DNA of 56,277 nt from Novosphingobium endophyticum (GTDB taxonomy: Bacteria; Pseudomonadota; Alphaproteobacteria; Sphingomonadales; Sphingomonadaceae). Both the position numbers and the translations under genes were made by a program. Numbering within the stretch: position 1 is the first letter of the stretch; every line of letters starts with the position of its first letter. The notes under the pieces were generated by a model, which saw nothing but the letters and a program-made list of their open reading frames with translations, searched no databases and was not told the DNA's origin. Below are positions 1-8,276 of this stretch, one piece after another. The stretch lies in the NCBI RefSeq assembly GCF_014640675.1, contig NZ_BMHK01000022.1, positions 1-56,277 on the forward strand, read 5' to 3'.

Positions 1-29
1 ATCAGACCTTCGGTTTGAATCGAGAAATG

Positions 30-52
30 GACCCTGAAACAGGTTCAGGGTG
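30..52. repeat. Palindromic dispersed repeat, family A, unit 1
   Basis: CCCTGAA and TTCAGGG (32-38 and 44-50) form a perfect 7-bp inverted repeat around ACAGG. The same core recurs at 3318, 3381, 21209 and 21318, usually in front of GTGACGA or CCAT. It is a REP-like intergenic repeat. This copy stands alone within the window, and its partner may lie to the left of position 1. Confidence 0.75.
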
Positions 53-126
53 ACGAAGCTCTCGTGTGAAGACGTTGGATTCATGCTGGCGGAACGACGC
101 GCCGTGGGAAAAAGGGATCAGCACGA

Positions 127-1443
127 ATGACCGAGCAAACCGACGCCCGGCCGGAAGTCGGCCATAACGGCTTGCAGTGGCGCATCCTGGTTGGCTTTAT
201 CGCCGGTCTGGTGCTGGGCCTTTTGGCCTACACTTTCGCTCGCGACAGCGCGTGGGTTTCGACAGTCGTGACCTACGTGACCGGGCCGATCGGGCAGATA
301 TTCCTGCGCCTGCTGTTCATGCTGGTGATCCCGCTGCTGTTCTCCGCGCTCGTCGTCGGCATTGCCGAGATGGGGGAGATCAGGGCGCTGCGGAAAGTCG
401 GGATCGCGACGCTGGTTTACACCGTGATCGTCTCGGGCATTGCCGTCGCGCTCAGCCTGCTGCTCGTCAACGTGCTGCGGCCGGGCCAGGGTGTCGACCG
501 GCAGGCGGCGCAGGACCTGTTGGCCCGGGGCGCCGATACCGCCGGGGGCATAGTCCAGGCATCCTCGCAATCGGCCTCCGGCGTCGACGCGGTGCTGAAC
601 CTCATTCCCTCCAATGTCATCACCGCGATGAGCAACAACGACATCCTCGCGGTGATGTTCTTCGCGCTGTTCTTCGGCATCGGCCTGCTGCTCGTGAGCA
701 CGCCGCGCACCGCGACGCTCAAGAACGGGATCGAGGGCATCTTCGAAGTGGCGATGCGGCTGATCGGGATCGTCATCCAGCTCGCCCCTTTCGCGATCTT
801 CTGCTTCATGTTCAATCTGGCGGCGCAGTTCGGGTGGGATCTGCTGTTCAAGCTTGCCGCCTATGTGTCGGTGGTGCTGCTGGCGCTGGCGGTGCAGATG
901 TTCGGCGTCTTCCCGGCGCTGCTTGCCTTCATTGCCCGCAAGAACCCGCTCGCCTTCTTTCGCGAAACGCGTGAGGCCAGCGTCATGGCTTTTTCGACGG
1001 CCAGCTCGAACGCGACCCTGCCCACCGCGCTGCGTGTCGCCGACGAGGAGCTGAAGCTGCCCCGCCGTGTCGCCCGCTTCGTGCTGACCATCGGCGCGAC
1101 CGCCAACCAGAACGGCACGGCCATGTTCGAAGGCGTGACCGTGCTGTTCCTCGCGCAGTTCTTCGGGGTGAACCTGGACCTCAGCCAGCAGCTTTTCGTC
1201 ATGCTGGTGTGCATCCTCGCCGGCATCGGCACGGCGGGCGTGCCAGCGGGTTCGCTTCCGGTGATCGCGCTGATCCTGGGCAGCGTCGGCGTGCCGCCGG
1301 AGGGGATCGGGCTGATCCTGGGCGTCGACCGCTTCCTCGACATGTGCCGCACCACGCTCAACGTGGTAGGCGATCTCGTCGCCGCGACGGTGATTTCGGC
1401 GATCAGCAGCGAAGAATCGAGCCCGCTTACCGAGCCAGCCTGA
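127..1443 (+). CDS. Dicarboxylate/amino acid:cation symporter (DAACS family)
   Basis: A 438-residue inner-membrane transporter of the GltP/DctA type, which takes up acidic amino acids or C4-dicarboxylates together with H+ or Na+. It is hydrophobic throughout. The conserved C-terminal half carries a serine-rich motif (STASSNATLPT, about residues 293-303), an NQNGTAMFEG motif (about 329-338), and a substrate-site stretch ending in DRFLDMCRTTLNVVGD. Length and motif order are normal for the family. Substrate specificity cannot be read from the sequence. The ATG has a weak purine-rich stretch (AAAAAGGGA) about 8 nt upstream. The 3' end overlaps the convergent DUF6491 gene by 17 nt. Confidence 0.93.
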   Translation: MTEQTDARPEVGHNGLQWRILVGFIAGLVLGLLAYTFARDSAWVSTVVTYVTGPIGQIFLRLLFMLVIPLLFSALVVGIAEMGEIRALRKVGIATLVYTVIVSGIAVALSLLLVNVLRPGQGVDRQAAQDLLARGADTAGGIVQASSQSASGVDAVLNLIPSNVITAMSNNDILAVMFFALFFGIGLLLVSTPRTATLKNGIEGIFEVAMRLIGIVIQLAPFAIFCFMFNLAAQFGWDLLFKLAAYVSVVLLALAVQMFGVFPALLAFIARKNPLAFFRETREASVMAFSTASSNATLPTALRVADEELKLPRRVARFVLTIGATANQNGTAMFEGVTVLFLAQFFGVNLDLSQQLFVMLVCILAGIGTAGVPAGSLPVIALILGSVGVPPEGIGLILGVDRFLDMCRTTLNVVGDLVAATVISAISSEESSPLTEPA

Positions 1444-1822
1444 CCGGCACGAACTGTCCCATGCCGCAGCCGGCGCCGCGCCGCAGGTCGCTGCCGAAAC
1501 GCTGCAGCGGATAGATGATGTCGGTGTTGCAGAGCTGGCTCAGCGAGGTTTCGTACGTGAAGCTGTCCGCCGATTTCAGGCCGGAGCAGCGATTTGGCAG
1601 GGTGACGCGCCAGACGTTGTTTCCGGCGCCGCCGATGAAGTCTATCGTCCAGTCGTCACGGATCCGGGTGTTGGAAAACTGGGTGATCGGCAGGCAGTTT
1701 CGCGCTTCGCCGATCACTTCGGCGGCGGGTTCGACTGGCGGAGCCTCGCGCGTTTCACCCTGCATGCAGGCGGTGAGCGTCAGCGGGACAGCAAAAAAGG
1801 CGATCAAGCGGACGGGTTTCAT
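1427..1822 (-). CDS. DUF6491-type lipoprotein
   Basis: A 131-residue protein with a lipoprotein signal peptide. A short basic start is followed by a hydrophobic stretch and a lipobox ending at Cys19 (LTLTAC), so it is probably anchored in the envelope. The mature part has paired cysteines and a C-terminal SLSQLCNTDIIYPL segment, which matches my recollection of the small sphingomonad DUF6491 family of unknown function. GGAGG lies 5 nt before the ATG. The gene is convergent with the upstream symporter and overlaps it slightly. No role is assigned. Confidence 0.8.
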   Translation of the reverse strand: MKPVRLIAFFAVPLTLTACMQGETREAPPVEPAAEVIGEARNCLPITQFSNTRIRDDWTIDFIGGAGNNVWRVTLPNRCSGLKSADSFTYETSLSQLCNTDIIYPLQRFGSDLRRGAGCGMGQFVPVRLAR

Positions 1823-1900
1823 GACAACCTCCTTACGTTCCCGACGAACCGGGGGCGGAAAAGTTCCCGGTCGTCGGTCGTTGCCCTGAAGACGGAGACA

Positions 1901-2572
1901 TCAGGCCCCGGCCTTGGATTTCGCCTTTCCGCTGGTCCGTTCCAGCACCTTGTGTCGGTAGCCGCACAGATCGACGACCGGGCAGCGCCAGCACTCGGGC
2001 GTACGCGCCTTGCAGATATAGCGCCCGTGCAGGATCAGCCAGTGATGCGCGCCGACGCGAAACGGGGCGGGCACATTCTTTTCAAGCTGCTTTTCCACCG
2101 CCCGCGGGGTCTTGCCCCTGGCGAGCCCGGTGCGGTTGCCGACGCGGAAGATGTGCGTGTCGACCGCGAAGGTCTCGGCTCCAAAAGCGCAGTTCATCAC
2201 GACGTTGGCGGTCTTGCGGCCCACGCCGGGCAGCGCGACCAGCGCATCACGGTCATCCGGAACTTCGCCGCCGTAGCGTTCCACGAGGATTTCGGAGAGG
2301 GCGATGACGTTTTTCGCCTTGGAATTGAACAGGCCGATGGTCTTGATGTGCGCTTTCAGTTTCTCCTCGCCGAGATCGAGCATCTGCGCGGGCGTCTTCA
2401 CTTCGCGAAACAGCGCCCGCGTGGCCTTGTTCACGCCGATGTCGGTCGCCTGCGCCGAAAGCACGACGGCGACGAGAAGCTGGTAGGTATTGCCGAATTC
2501 CAGCTCCGTCTCGGGGGAGGGGTTCAGTTCGGCGAGACGGCGGAAGAATTCGAAAACGTCGGCCTTCTTCAA
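1901..2572 (-). CDS. nth: Endonuclease III
   Basis: A DNA glycosylase/AP lyase of base excision repair that removes oxidised pyrimidines. The 223-residue product has the helix-hairpin-helix LPGVGRKTANVV with the catalytic Lys, the catalytic Asp in AVDTHIFRV, and a C-terminal four-cysteine [4Fe-4S] loop (CKARTPECWRCPVVDLC). I place the start at a TTG (2572-2570) that overlaps the dapB stop by two bases (TTGA). The protein then begins LKKADVFEFF, as expected for the family. The open frame runs on upstream only as a shadow of dapB. The overlap implies translational coupling to dapB. Confidence 0.93.
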   Translation of the reverse strand: MKKADVFEFFRRLAELNPSPETELEFGNTYQLLVAVVLSAQATDIGVNKATRALFREVKTPAQMLDLGEEKLKAHIKTIGLFNSKAKNVIALSEILVERYGGEVPDDRDALVALPGVGRKTANVVMNCAFGAETFAVDTHIFRVGNRTGLARGKTPRAVEKQLEKNVPAPFRVGAHHWLILHGRYICKARTPECWRCPVVDLCGYRHKVLERTSGKAKSKAGA

Positions 2573-3297
2573 AGCCCCAGCACCTCGGGCATGGTGTAGC
2601 GTCCCGGCCCCTTGCCCAGCAGCCACTGCGCCGCCTTGACCGCACCCTTGGCGAAAATGCCCCGGTTCTCGGCGAGGTGCGAGAGGGCGAGGCGCTCGTT
2701 GTCGGCGAGGAAGTGGACCGTGTGGTCGCCAGCCACGGTGCCGCCGCGCAGCGCCGCGAAACCGATCGTGCCGGTTTCGCGCTTGCCGGTGATGCCGTCG
2801 CGGCCGCGCTCGGAGCTGTCGGCGAGCGAGATGCCCCGGCCCTTCGCCGCCGCTTCGCCGAGCAGCAGCGCCGTACCCGAAGGGGCGTCCACTTTCATGC
2901 GGTGGTGGGTCTCGACGATCTCGATGTCCCATTCCTCACCGAGCCGGCTCGCGGCTTCACGCACGAGGTGGGCCAGCAGCGTGACGCCCAGCGAGGTATT
3001 GCCGGTCTGGAGCACGGGGATCGTCTCGGCCGCGCTGTCGATCAGCCAGTGGTGGCGTTCCTCAAGGCCGGTGGTGCCAATGACGATAGGCAGGTTGGCC
3101 GCCATGGCCGCCTCGAGATTGCCTTCGAGCGCGGCGGGGCTGGAGAAGTCGATGAGCACGTCGCACTTGCCCGCGAGCGTTGCTACGTCGCCACCCTTGT
3201 CGGTGCCGCCTGCCAGCGTCTCGCCCGCCGCCGCGATGGCCTCCGCGATGGCGCGGCCCATGCGTCCCTCGCTGCCGATGATTCCGATCCGTGCCAC
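2569..3297 (-). CDS. dapB: 4-hydroxy-tetrahydrodipicolinate reductase
   Basis: Catalyses the NAD(P)H-dependent reduction step of the diaminopimelate/lysine pathway, supplying peptidoglycan and lysine. The N-terminal dinucleotide fold is GIIGSEGRMGRAI, and the substrate-site block is ETHHRMKVDAPSGTALLLGE. The length of 242 residues is normal. I chose the GTG at 3297 (protein ARIGIIG...) rather than the GTG at 3318, because the latter lies inside a palindromic repeat and adds non-conserved residues. The gene leads the pair with nth. Confidence 0.93.
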   Translation of the reverse strand: MARIGIIGSEGRMGRAIAEAIAAAGETLAGGTDKGGDVATLAGKCDVLIDFSSPAALEGNLEAAMAANLPIVIGTTGLEERHHWLIDSAAETIPVLQTGNTSLGVTLLAHLVREAASRLGEEWDIEIVETHHRMKVDAPSGTALLLGEAAAKGRGISLADSSERGRDGITGKRETGTIGFAALRGGTVAGDHTVHFLADNERLALSHLAENRGIFAKGAVKAAQWLLGKGPGRYTMPEVLGL

Positions 3298-3315
3298 GAC
3301 TCCAACCCTTCTCGT

Positions 3316-3403
3316 CACCCTGAACTTGTTTCAGGGCCCATTGTGCGTCATTCGTTCGGACAGTCTGTGGGGCACGATGGATGCCGAAACAAGTTCAGCA
3401 TGG
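3316..3403. repeat. Paired palindromic repeat, family A, units 2 and 3
   Basis: Two units lie head to head between divergent dapB and the sirtuin gene. Unit 2 is CCCTGAA-cttgt-TTCAGGG (3318-3336). Unit 3 is an ATGC(C)GAA-acaag-TTCAGCAT palindrome (3381-3401) with one mismatch. Unit 3 ends only 6 nt before the ATG of the downstream gene. The paired, inverted layout resembles BIME elements. Confidence 0.8.
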
Positions 3404-3407
3404 CGAA

Positions 3408-4127
3408 ATGAGGTCAGGTTTGGGCAAAATCCGCAACATCGTCATCCTCACCGGTGCCGGGGTTTCCGCAGAGAGCGGCATCGACACCTTCCGCGATGCC
3501 GGCGGGCTGTGGGAGCAGCACCGGGTGGAGGATGTCGCCACGCCCGAGGCCTTCGAACGCGATCCCGATCTCGTGCTGCGCTTCTACGACATGCGGCGCG
3601 AAGCGATTCAGACTAGGCAGCCCAATGCCGCGCACCACGCGCTGGCCCGGCTTGACGCCGAATGGCCGGGTGGCTTGCTGATCGTGACCCAGAACGTCGA
3701 TGACCTGCACGAGCGGGCAGGGGCAAAGCGCGTGCTGCACATGCACGGGACGCATCTCAACGCATGGTGTCTCGCCTGCGATGAGCGTTCACCGTGGACG
3801 GGGGCGTTGATCCAGCGTCCACCGTGCCCGCAATGCGGCGAGGCGGCGCTGAGGCCCGATGTCGTCTGGTTCGGGGAGATACCTTACCATATGGACGAGA
3901 TCCATGTGGCCCTGCGCGAGGCGGACCTGTTCGTCTCCATCGGTACGTCGGGCGCGGTCTACCCGGCAGCCGGTTTCGTGCGCGACGCGCGCGATCTCGG
4001 CGCGGCGACGCTCGAGCTCAATCTCGAACCTTCGCAAGGCACGCTGTGGTTCAACGAGGCGCGCCATGGTCCTGCGACCGCAGTGGTGCCGGCGTGGGTG
4101 GATGAGATGCTGGCAGGGCGGGCTTAG
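3408..4127 (+). CDS. cobB: NAD-dependent protein deacylase (sirtuin, CobB type)
   Basis: Removes acyl groups from protein lysines using NAD+. The 239-residue protein has the Rossmann motif GAGVSAESGIDTFRD, the NAD/catalytic block TQNVDDLHERAG followed by the HMHGTH histidine, and a four-Cys zinc site (CLAC ... CPQC). FYDMRR contains the Tyr-x-x-Arg pair that in SIRT5 and CobB recognises acidic acyl groups, so desuccinylase/demalonylase activity is likely. The start is uncertain. ATG 3408 is used here, but the in-frame TTG at 3420 has GAGG 6 nt upstream. A longer frame from 3381 would be coded by the palindromic repeat and is rejected. Confidence 0.9.
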   Translation: MRSGLGKIRNIVILTGAGVSAESGIDTFRDAGGLWEQHRVEDVATPEAFERDPDLVLRFYDMRREAIQTRQPNAAHHALARLDAEWPGGLLIVTQNVDDLHERAGAKRVLHMHGTHLNAWCLACDERSPWTGALIQRPPCPQCGEAALRPDVVWFGEIPYHMDEIHVALREADLFVSIGTSGAVYPAAGFVRDARDLGAATLELNLEPSQGTLWFNEARHGPATAVVPAWVDEMLAGRA

Positions 4128-4205
4128 AGCATCGTGCGCTTAATCTGCATCGACCTGACTCTGATTTTGCGCATTTCGCTATAGTTCTCGCGCGGGGGCG
4201 TGAGA

Positions 4206-4988
4206 TCAATCCCCTTCAGCCGCCGTGCCGCATCCCTTGCACCCCGGATCCTTTGCGATCCGCAGGGGACGCATCGAGGGGGCCAGTCCGTTGAACATGT
4301 GCAGCGTGCCGAACTGCGGATCGCCCAGCGCGGCATGGCCCGCCAGCAGCACGCGAATGGCATGCATCGCCGCGAAAGTGCCGATCATCCCCGCCATGGC
4401 GCCCAGAACACCGTCCGCCGCGCAGGTATCGCAATCGTCGGCGTCGAAGGCATCGCCCACGAAGCAGCGGTAGCAGGGCTGGTCCGCCAGGTGCCCGGCA
4501 AAGTTGGCGACTTGCCCCTGGAAGCGCCCGATCGCCGCGCTCGTCAGCGGGATCCCCAGTTTCACGCAAGCATCTGACACCAGAAGGCGCGTCGCGAAAT
4601 TGTCACACCCGTCCAGTACAAGGGTTGCGCCGGAGAGAGTCTGCGCAACGTTTTCTACCCCCGCCCGACCGACGACTGCGCGCACTTCCAGGCCAAGATC
4701 AAAACGCCGCACCCAATCGGCAGCCGTTTCCGCCTTGGGCTTGCCGATATCCGACGGCGTGTAAATCGTCTGGCGCTGAAGGTTGCTGAGGTCGATGACG
4801 TCGTCATCCACCAGCGTCAGTCGGCCTATGCCGGCTGCGGCGAGATACTGGAGGGATGGACTTCCTATCCCGCCGCAGCCGACAAGCACCACGTGCGCGC
4901 GGGCCAGCGCCGCCTGGCCGCTGCCGCCGACTTCCGGCAGCACGATGTGCCGGGCATATCGTTCCAGCCTGTCGGGTGAGAGGGTCAT
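4206..4988 (-). CDS. moeB: MoeB/ThiF-family adenylyltransferase
   Basis: An E1-like enzyme that adenylates the C-terminal glycine of a MoaD or ThiS sulfur carrier, in molybdopterin or thiamine synthesis. The 260-residue protein has the ATP-binding GCGGIGS loop (about residues 38-44), LVDDDVIDLSNLQRQ, DGCDNFATR, and zinc-binding Cys pairs (CYRCF and GCKGCG). The closest match by eye is MoeB. It has no rhodanese domain, so it is not the longer MoeZ form. The ATG overlaps the stop of the DUF983 gene by 4 nt (ATGA), which suggests co-translation. Confidence 0.88.
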   Translation of the reverse strand: MTLSPDRLERYARHIVLPEVGGSGQAALARAHVVLVGCGGIGSPSLQYLAAAGIGRLTLVDDDVIDLSNLQRQTIYTPSDIGKPKAETAADWVRRFDLGLEVRAVVGRAGVENVAQTLSGATLVLDGCDNFATRLLVSDACVKLGIPLTSAAIGRFQGQVANFAGHLADQPCYRCFVGDAFDADDCDTCAADGVLGAMAGMIGTFAAMHAIRVLLAGHAALGDPQFGTLHMFNGLAPSMRPLRIAKDPGCKGCGTAAEGD

Positions 4989-5407
4989 GGGCGGTCCGGG
5001 TTCGAACCGGGAGCTTCCGGCAGCCGTTCCCGGCGGAACCCGTGCAGCCCGAACCACCACTGCGCCGCGATCACCGCGCCCTTGGCGGGCTGGAGCATGC
5101 CCAGCATCATCGCCACGGCAAGCGGGACGATGATCGAAAACATGGCCGCCGGGCCGAGTTCGAAATCTGTCGCCAGCGCGATCACGAGCGGTGCCAGCAG
5201 ATGTCCGGTGACAAGGATCGCGATGTAGGCGGGAAAGTCGTCGGCGCGCTGCGGGCTCCAGTCGACGCCGCAGCGCGGGCAGGTTTCGAGCGGCTTCAGC
5301 CACTTGCGGAACAGCCGTGCCTCTCCGCAGCGCGGGCAGGTGCAGCGGATGCCTCGAAGGGCGGCCTGCCCGAACGTGGCGGGCAGCAGGACGTTGGCGG
5401 GACTCAT
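4985..5407 (-). CDS. DUF983 family membrane protein
   Basis: A 140-residue protein with two CxxC pairs near the N terminus (CTCPRCG and CPRCGVDW), a zinc-ribbon-like arrangement, followed by two hydrophobic helices (about residues 58-80 and 87-107). This is the DUF983 layout common in alphaproteobacteria, of unknown function. The 3' end overlaps moeB by 4 nt, so the two are probably co-transcribed. Confidence 0.82.
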   Translation of the reverse strand: MSPANVLLPATFGQAALRGIRCTCPRCGEARLFRKWLKPLETCPRCGVDWSPQRADDFPAYIAILVTGHLLAPLVIALATDFELGPAAMFSIIVPLAVAMMLGMLQPAKGAVIAAQWWFGLHGFRRERLPEAPGSNPDRP

Positions 5408-5574
5408 GCGGCCCCGCTTAGAGCAGGAGAGGGGCCGGGGGAAGAACGTAAGGCGTTTGGGGGGCGGTGCTTGCGCCGGTGTCCCTGATCGCTCTGCGAG
5501 CGACGCAGCGCATCGTCACCGCCCCCCTGACCCCGTCCTCGGAAGAGGAGGGGAGATAAAACTTCGCCATTGCG

Positions 5575-6435
5575 TCAGGCGTTTTCCCCGCGCGCGATCT
5601 GGACGCGGTTGCGCCCGCTTTCCTTGGCGATGTGGAGCGCGGCTTCCGCCCGGTGCGTGGCGTCGCCCAGATCGGCGAAGGTGCGCAGCGAAGCGAGCCC
5701 GCACGAGAAGGTGACGGGCCAGCCCTCAAGGCCGAACTCGCTGTCGAGCGCGACCGATGCGCGCAGGCGTTCCATCACCAGACGCGCCTCGTCGAGCTGC
5801 GTGTCGGGAAACAGCACCGCGAACTCCTCGCCGCCCCAGCGTGCTGCGATGTCCGTGCGGCGCAGGCTGTCCTCAAGGCGCATGGCCAGCCCCTTGAGCA
5901 GCGAATCGCTGGCGGCGCGGCCGAACTGTTCATTGATCAGCTTGAAATGGTCGACGTCGACCAGCGCCACCACCGCGTTTCCGGTGCCGAGCAGGAGGCT
6001 CTCCGCCGAATCGAGGAAGCCGCTCCGGTTGCGGAGGCCGGTGAGGGGATCGCGCTCGGTGGCCTCGAGGCGGCTTTCGATCCGGCCGGCCGCCTCGCTG
6101 GCTGCGGCGGCGGCACCCCTGAACAGCCGGCCGACGAGGTCATCGCCGCATTCGGGCAGGTCGACAAAGGGGTGTCCGCCGCGCACGGCATCGAGAACCG
6201 TCACGGCATGGCCAATCGGCGAGAGCAGGGCGTGGATCGCGGCGAGGCCCAGCGCGGCGGCGACAAGCGTTGCGACGAAGAGCGTCGTCAGCGTGGGGAT
6301 GTTCCATGCGCCCGTAGTGGCCTGAAGAACGATGCAAGCGGTCAGCGGGATCAGCGCCGTGACGAGGCAGACGAGCAATATCCGCCGTTCGTAGTGTCTC
6401 GGGAACAGAAAGGCCGTGGCTTTGTAGAAGCGCAT
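5575..6435 (-). CDS. Membrane-anchored diguanylate cyclase (GGDEF)
   Basis: Makes cyclic di-GMP from GTP. Residues about 18-70 form two hydrophobic helices with a short periplasmic loop. They are followed by a short HAMP-like linker and a GGDEF domain from about residue 125 (RDPLTGLRNRSGF) with the active-site variant GGEEF (WGGEEFAVLF). No inhibitory RxxD is evident just before it, and there is no EAL domain. The 286-residue length fits a simple sensor-cyclase. It stands alone, so its target process is unknown. Confidence 0.88.
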   Translation of the reverse strand: MRFYKATAFLFPRHYERRILLVCLVTALIPLTACIVLQATTGAWNIPTLTTLFVATLVAAALGLAAIHALLSPIGHAVTVLDAVRGGHPFVDLPECGDDLVGRLFRGAAAAASEAAGRIESRLEATERDPLTGLRNRSGFLDSAESLLLGTGNAVVALVDVDHFKLINEQFGRAASDSLLKGLAMRLEDSLRRTDIAARWGGEEFAVLFPDTQLDEARLVMERLRASVALDSEFGLEGWPVTFSCGLASLRTFADLGDATHRAEAALHIAKESGRNRVQIARGENA

Positions 6436-6842
6436 CGCGGTGCCTTTTTTATCATTGTCGCAGAGATGTCGTTTCGATCCGCAAGTCTAAGTAGATGTCC
6501 TTAGTCAATCGTTAATTTTTGCGCGCAAGGTACTAATTTATTGCGAGAAACCCTTGGCATTGCCGGCAGGATTTGCGGCAGACCGCCCTGGTCCGGGTCT
6601 GGCCGGCGCGTCCTGCGGGATCTACCCGCGTGACAGACTATCAATCGTGTCGGCGGGCGATTGTACCAGTCTCGCCAATAGTGCTGTACGCGGCAAGCAA
6701 CCGGCAAGTTAAAGATCTTTAACGCCCGGCATCGCGGAGAAGGCACCGCCAAATGGTCACACGACGGGCGCGAGAAGGCCGGTCCCTCTCGCGCCCGTTG
6801 TGGACAAGACTGTGTGCAGGCCGGGGATCCCCCGGCAGAACC
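6436..6842. other. Intergenic region between diguanylate cyclase and dnaA
   Basis: About 400 bases without a convincing gene. It holds an AT-rich stretch near 6505-6545 that could be the promoter of the cyclase gene, a perfect 16-bp palindrome GTTAAAGATCTTTAAC at 6708-6723, and a long hairpin at 6764-6798. A one-mismatch DnaA-box-like sequence (TGTGGACAA) lies at about 6799-6807. The short open frames here show no protein-like character. Confidence 0.6.
6764..6798. terminator. Hairpin downstream of dnaA
   Basis: ACGGGCGCGAGA (6764-6775) and TCTCGCGCCCGT (6787-6798) form a perfect 12-bp stem with an 11-nt loop, 45 bases beyond the dnaA stop. There is no T-run, so this is a terminator-like or mRNA 3'-end-stabilising structure rather than a classical rho-independent terminator. 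Confidence 0.6.
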
Positions 6843-8276
6843 TCAGCTTTCGAGCTGGCGCAGGAGCGAGCGGACGTCACCGTCCATGTCGGCATCGCGG
6901 GTCCGCAGTTCCTCGATCAGGCGCACCGCGTGGATCACCGTCGAGTGATCGCGTCCGCCGAATTTGCGGCCGATTTCGGGATAGGAGCGCGGGGTGAGCA
7001 CCTTGGCGAGGTACATGGCCACCTGGCGAGGGCGCACGACGGCGCGGGCGCGGCGCTTGGAGCTCATCTCGGTGCGGTCGATGCGGTAGAACTGGCAGAC
7101 GGTGCGCTGGATCTCGTCAATGGTGATCCGGCGGCGGTTCGCCGAGAGGATGTCGGTAAGCTGTTCCTCGGCAAGCTGCAGCGAGACGGCCTGGCCGGTA
7201 AGCTGGGCATAGGCGATCAGCTTGTTGAGGCCGCCGACGAGTTCACGCACGTTGCGGTTGATGGTCCGCGCCAGGAACTCGATGACATCGGCCGGGACGT
7301 CGACCGAGGCGAAGCGCTGCAGGCGGTTCTCCAGGATCGAACGGCGCAGTTCGATGTCGGCGGGCATGATGTCGGCGACAAGGCCCATCGAGAGGCGCGA
7401 GAGCAGGCGGGGCTCGACGCCGTCGAGCGCCTGCGGCGCGCGGTCCGCGGCGAACACCAGCCGCTTGCCCTCATTGAGCAGCGCGTCGATCGTATAGAGC
7501 AGTTCTTCCTGTGCGCTGGCCTTGCCGATGATGAACTGGATGTCGTCCACCAGCAGCAGGTCGAAGCCGCGCAGGCGTGCCTTGAACTCGATCATCTGGT
7601 TCTGGCGCAGGGCCTGGACGAACTCGACCATGAAGCGCTCGGCCGAGCAGTAGAAGATCCGGGCATGCGGGTGGCTTGCAAGATATGCGTGCCCGATCGC
7701 GTGGAGCAGGTGCGTCTTGCCCTGGCCCGTCGCCGCCTTGAGATAGAGCGGCGAGAACTGCGGCTTTTCGCTTGCCGCCATGCGCTGCGCGGCATTGAAG
7801 GCCAGCACGTTGGCGGTGCCGGTGACGAAAGTCGTGAAAGTCTGCGAGGCATCGATGCCGGCGGTGCCCTGGCCGAGCGCGGCGAAGGAATCGCCGGCCA
7901 GTGCGGCCGAGATCGGATCGGCCACGCCTTGTGCCGAATCGTTGGCCGGCGCGCCGCTGGGACGGCCGCCGTGGCCGAGACGCAGCTCGGGAAGCTGGCG
8001 GCGGCCCGGGTGGACCAGGATGCGCACATGACGCACGTCCGGCCGCGAGATCTTCCACGCCAGCGAGAGACGGTCCGCGAAGCGGTCGTTCACCCAGTTG
8101 GCCGAAAATTCGGTCGGCAGGTAAAGGTCGAGCGTGCCCGTTTCCTTGCAGTAGTTGCCGGGCTGGATCGGCTTGATCCACTGGCTGTGAGCCTGGTGCC
8201 CCAGGTCCTTGCGCAGGCCCTGGCTGATGTCGGCCCAGTCCGCCGCCAGATTCACGGCTTCCTGATCCTCTTCCAT
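6843..8276 (-). CDS. dnaA: Chromosomal replication initiator DnaA
   Basis: An AAA+ initiator that binds DnaA boxes at oriC and opens the duplex. The 477-residue protein shows domain I (to about residue 85), a low-complexity linker (about 95-145), and the AAA+ core with P-loop AATGQGKTHLL (from residue 181) and Walker B LLLVDDIQF. At the C terminus is the DNA-binding signature EIGRKFGGRDHSTVIHAV. The first glycine of the usual GxxxxGKT is alanine here. I chose the ATG at 8276 (protein MEEDQEAV), which gives a normal domain I. The ORF extends to 8387, but those residues are not DnaA-like. It is flanked by hairpins, so it is probably monocistronic. Confidence 0.95.
   Translation of the reverse strand: MEEDQEAVNLAADWADISQGLRKDLGHQAHSQWIKPIQPGNYCKETGTLDLYLPTEFSANWVNDRFADRLSLAWKISRPDVRHVRILVHPGRRQLPELRLGHGGRPSGAPANDSAQGVADPISAALAGDSFAALGQGTAGIDASQTFTTFVTGTANVLAFNAAQRMAASEKPQFSPLYLKAATGQGKTHLLHAIGHAYLASHPHARIFYCSAERFMVEFVQALRQNQMIEFKARLRGFDLLLVDDIQFIIGKASAQEELLYTIDALLNEGKRLVFAADRAPQALDGVEPRLLSRLSMGLVADIMPADIELRRSILENRLQRFASVDVPADVIEFLARTINRNVRELVGGLNKLIAYAQLTGQAVSLQLAEEQLTDILSANRRRITIDEIQRTVCQFYRIDRTEMSSKRRARAVVRPRQVAMYLAKVLTPRSYPEIGRKFGGRDHSTVIHAVRLIEELRTRDADMDGDVRSLLRQLES

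Noticed and set aside
3381..3407. An N-terminal extension of CobB (MPKQVQHGE)
   Set aside because: The residues are encoded by a palindromic repeat, and the family starts close to the Rossmann motif.
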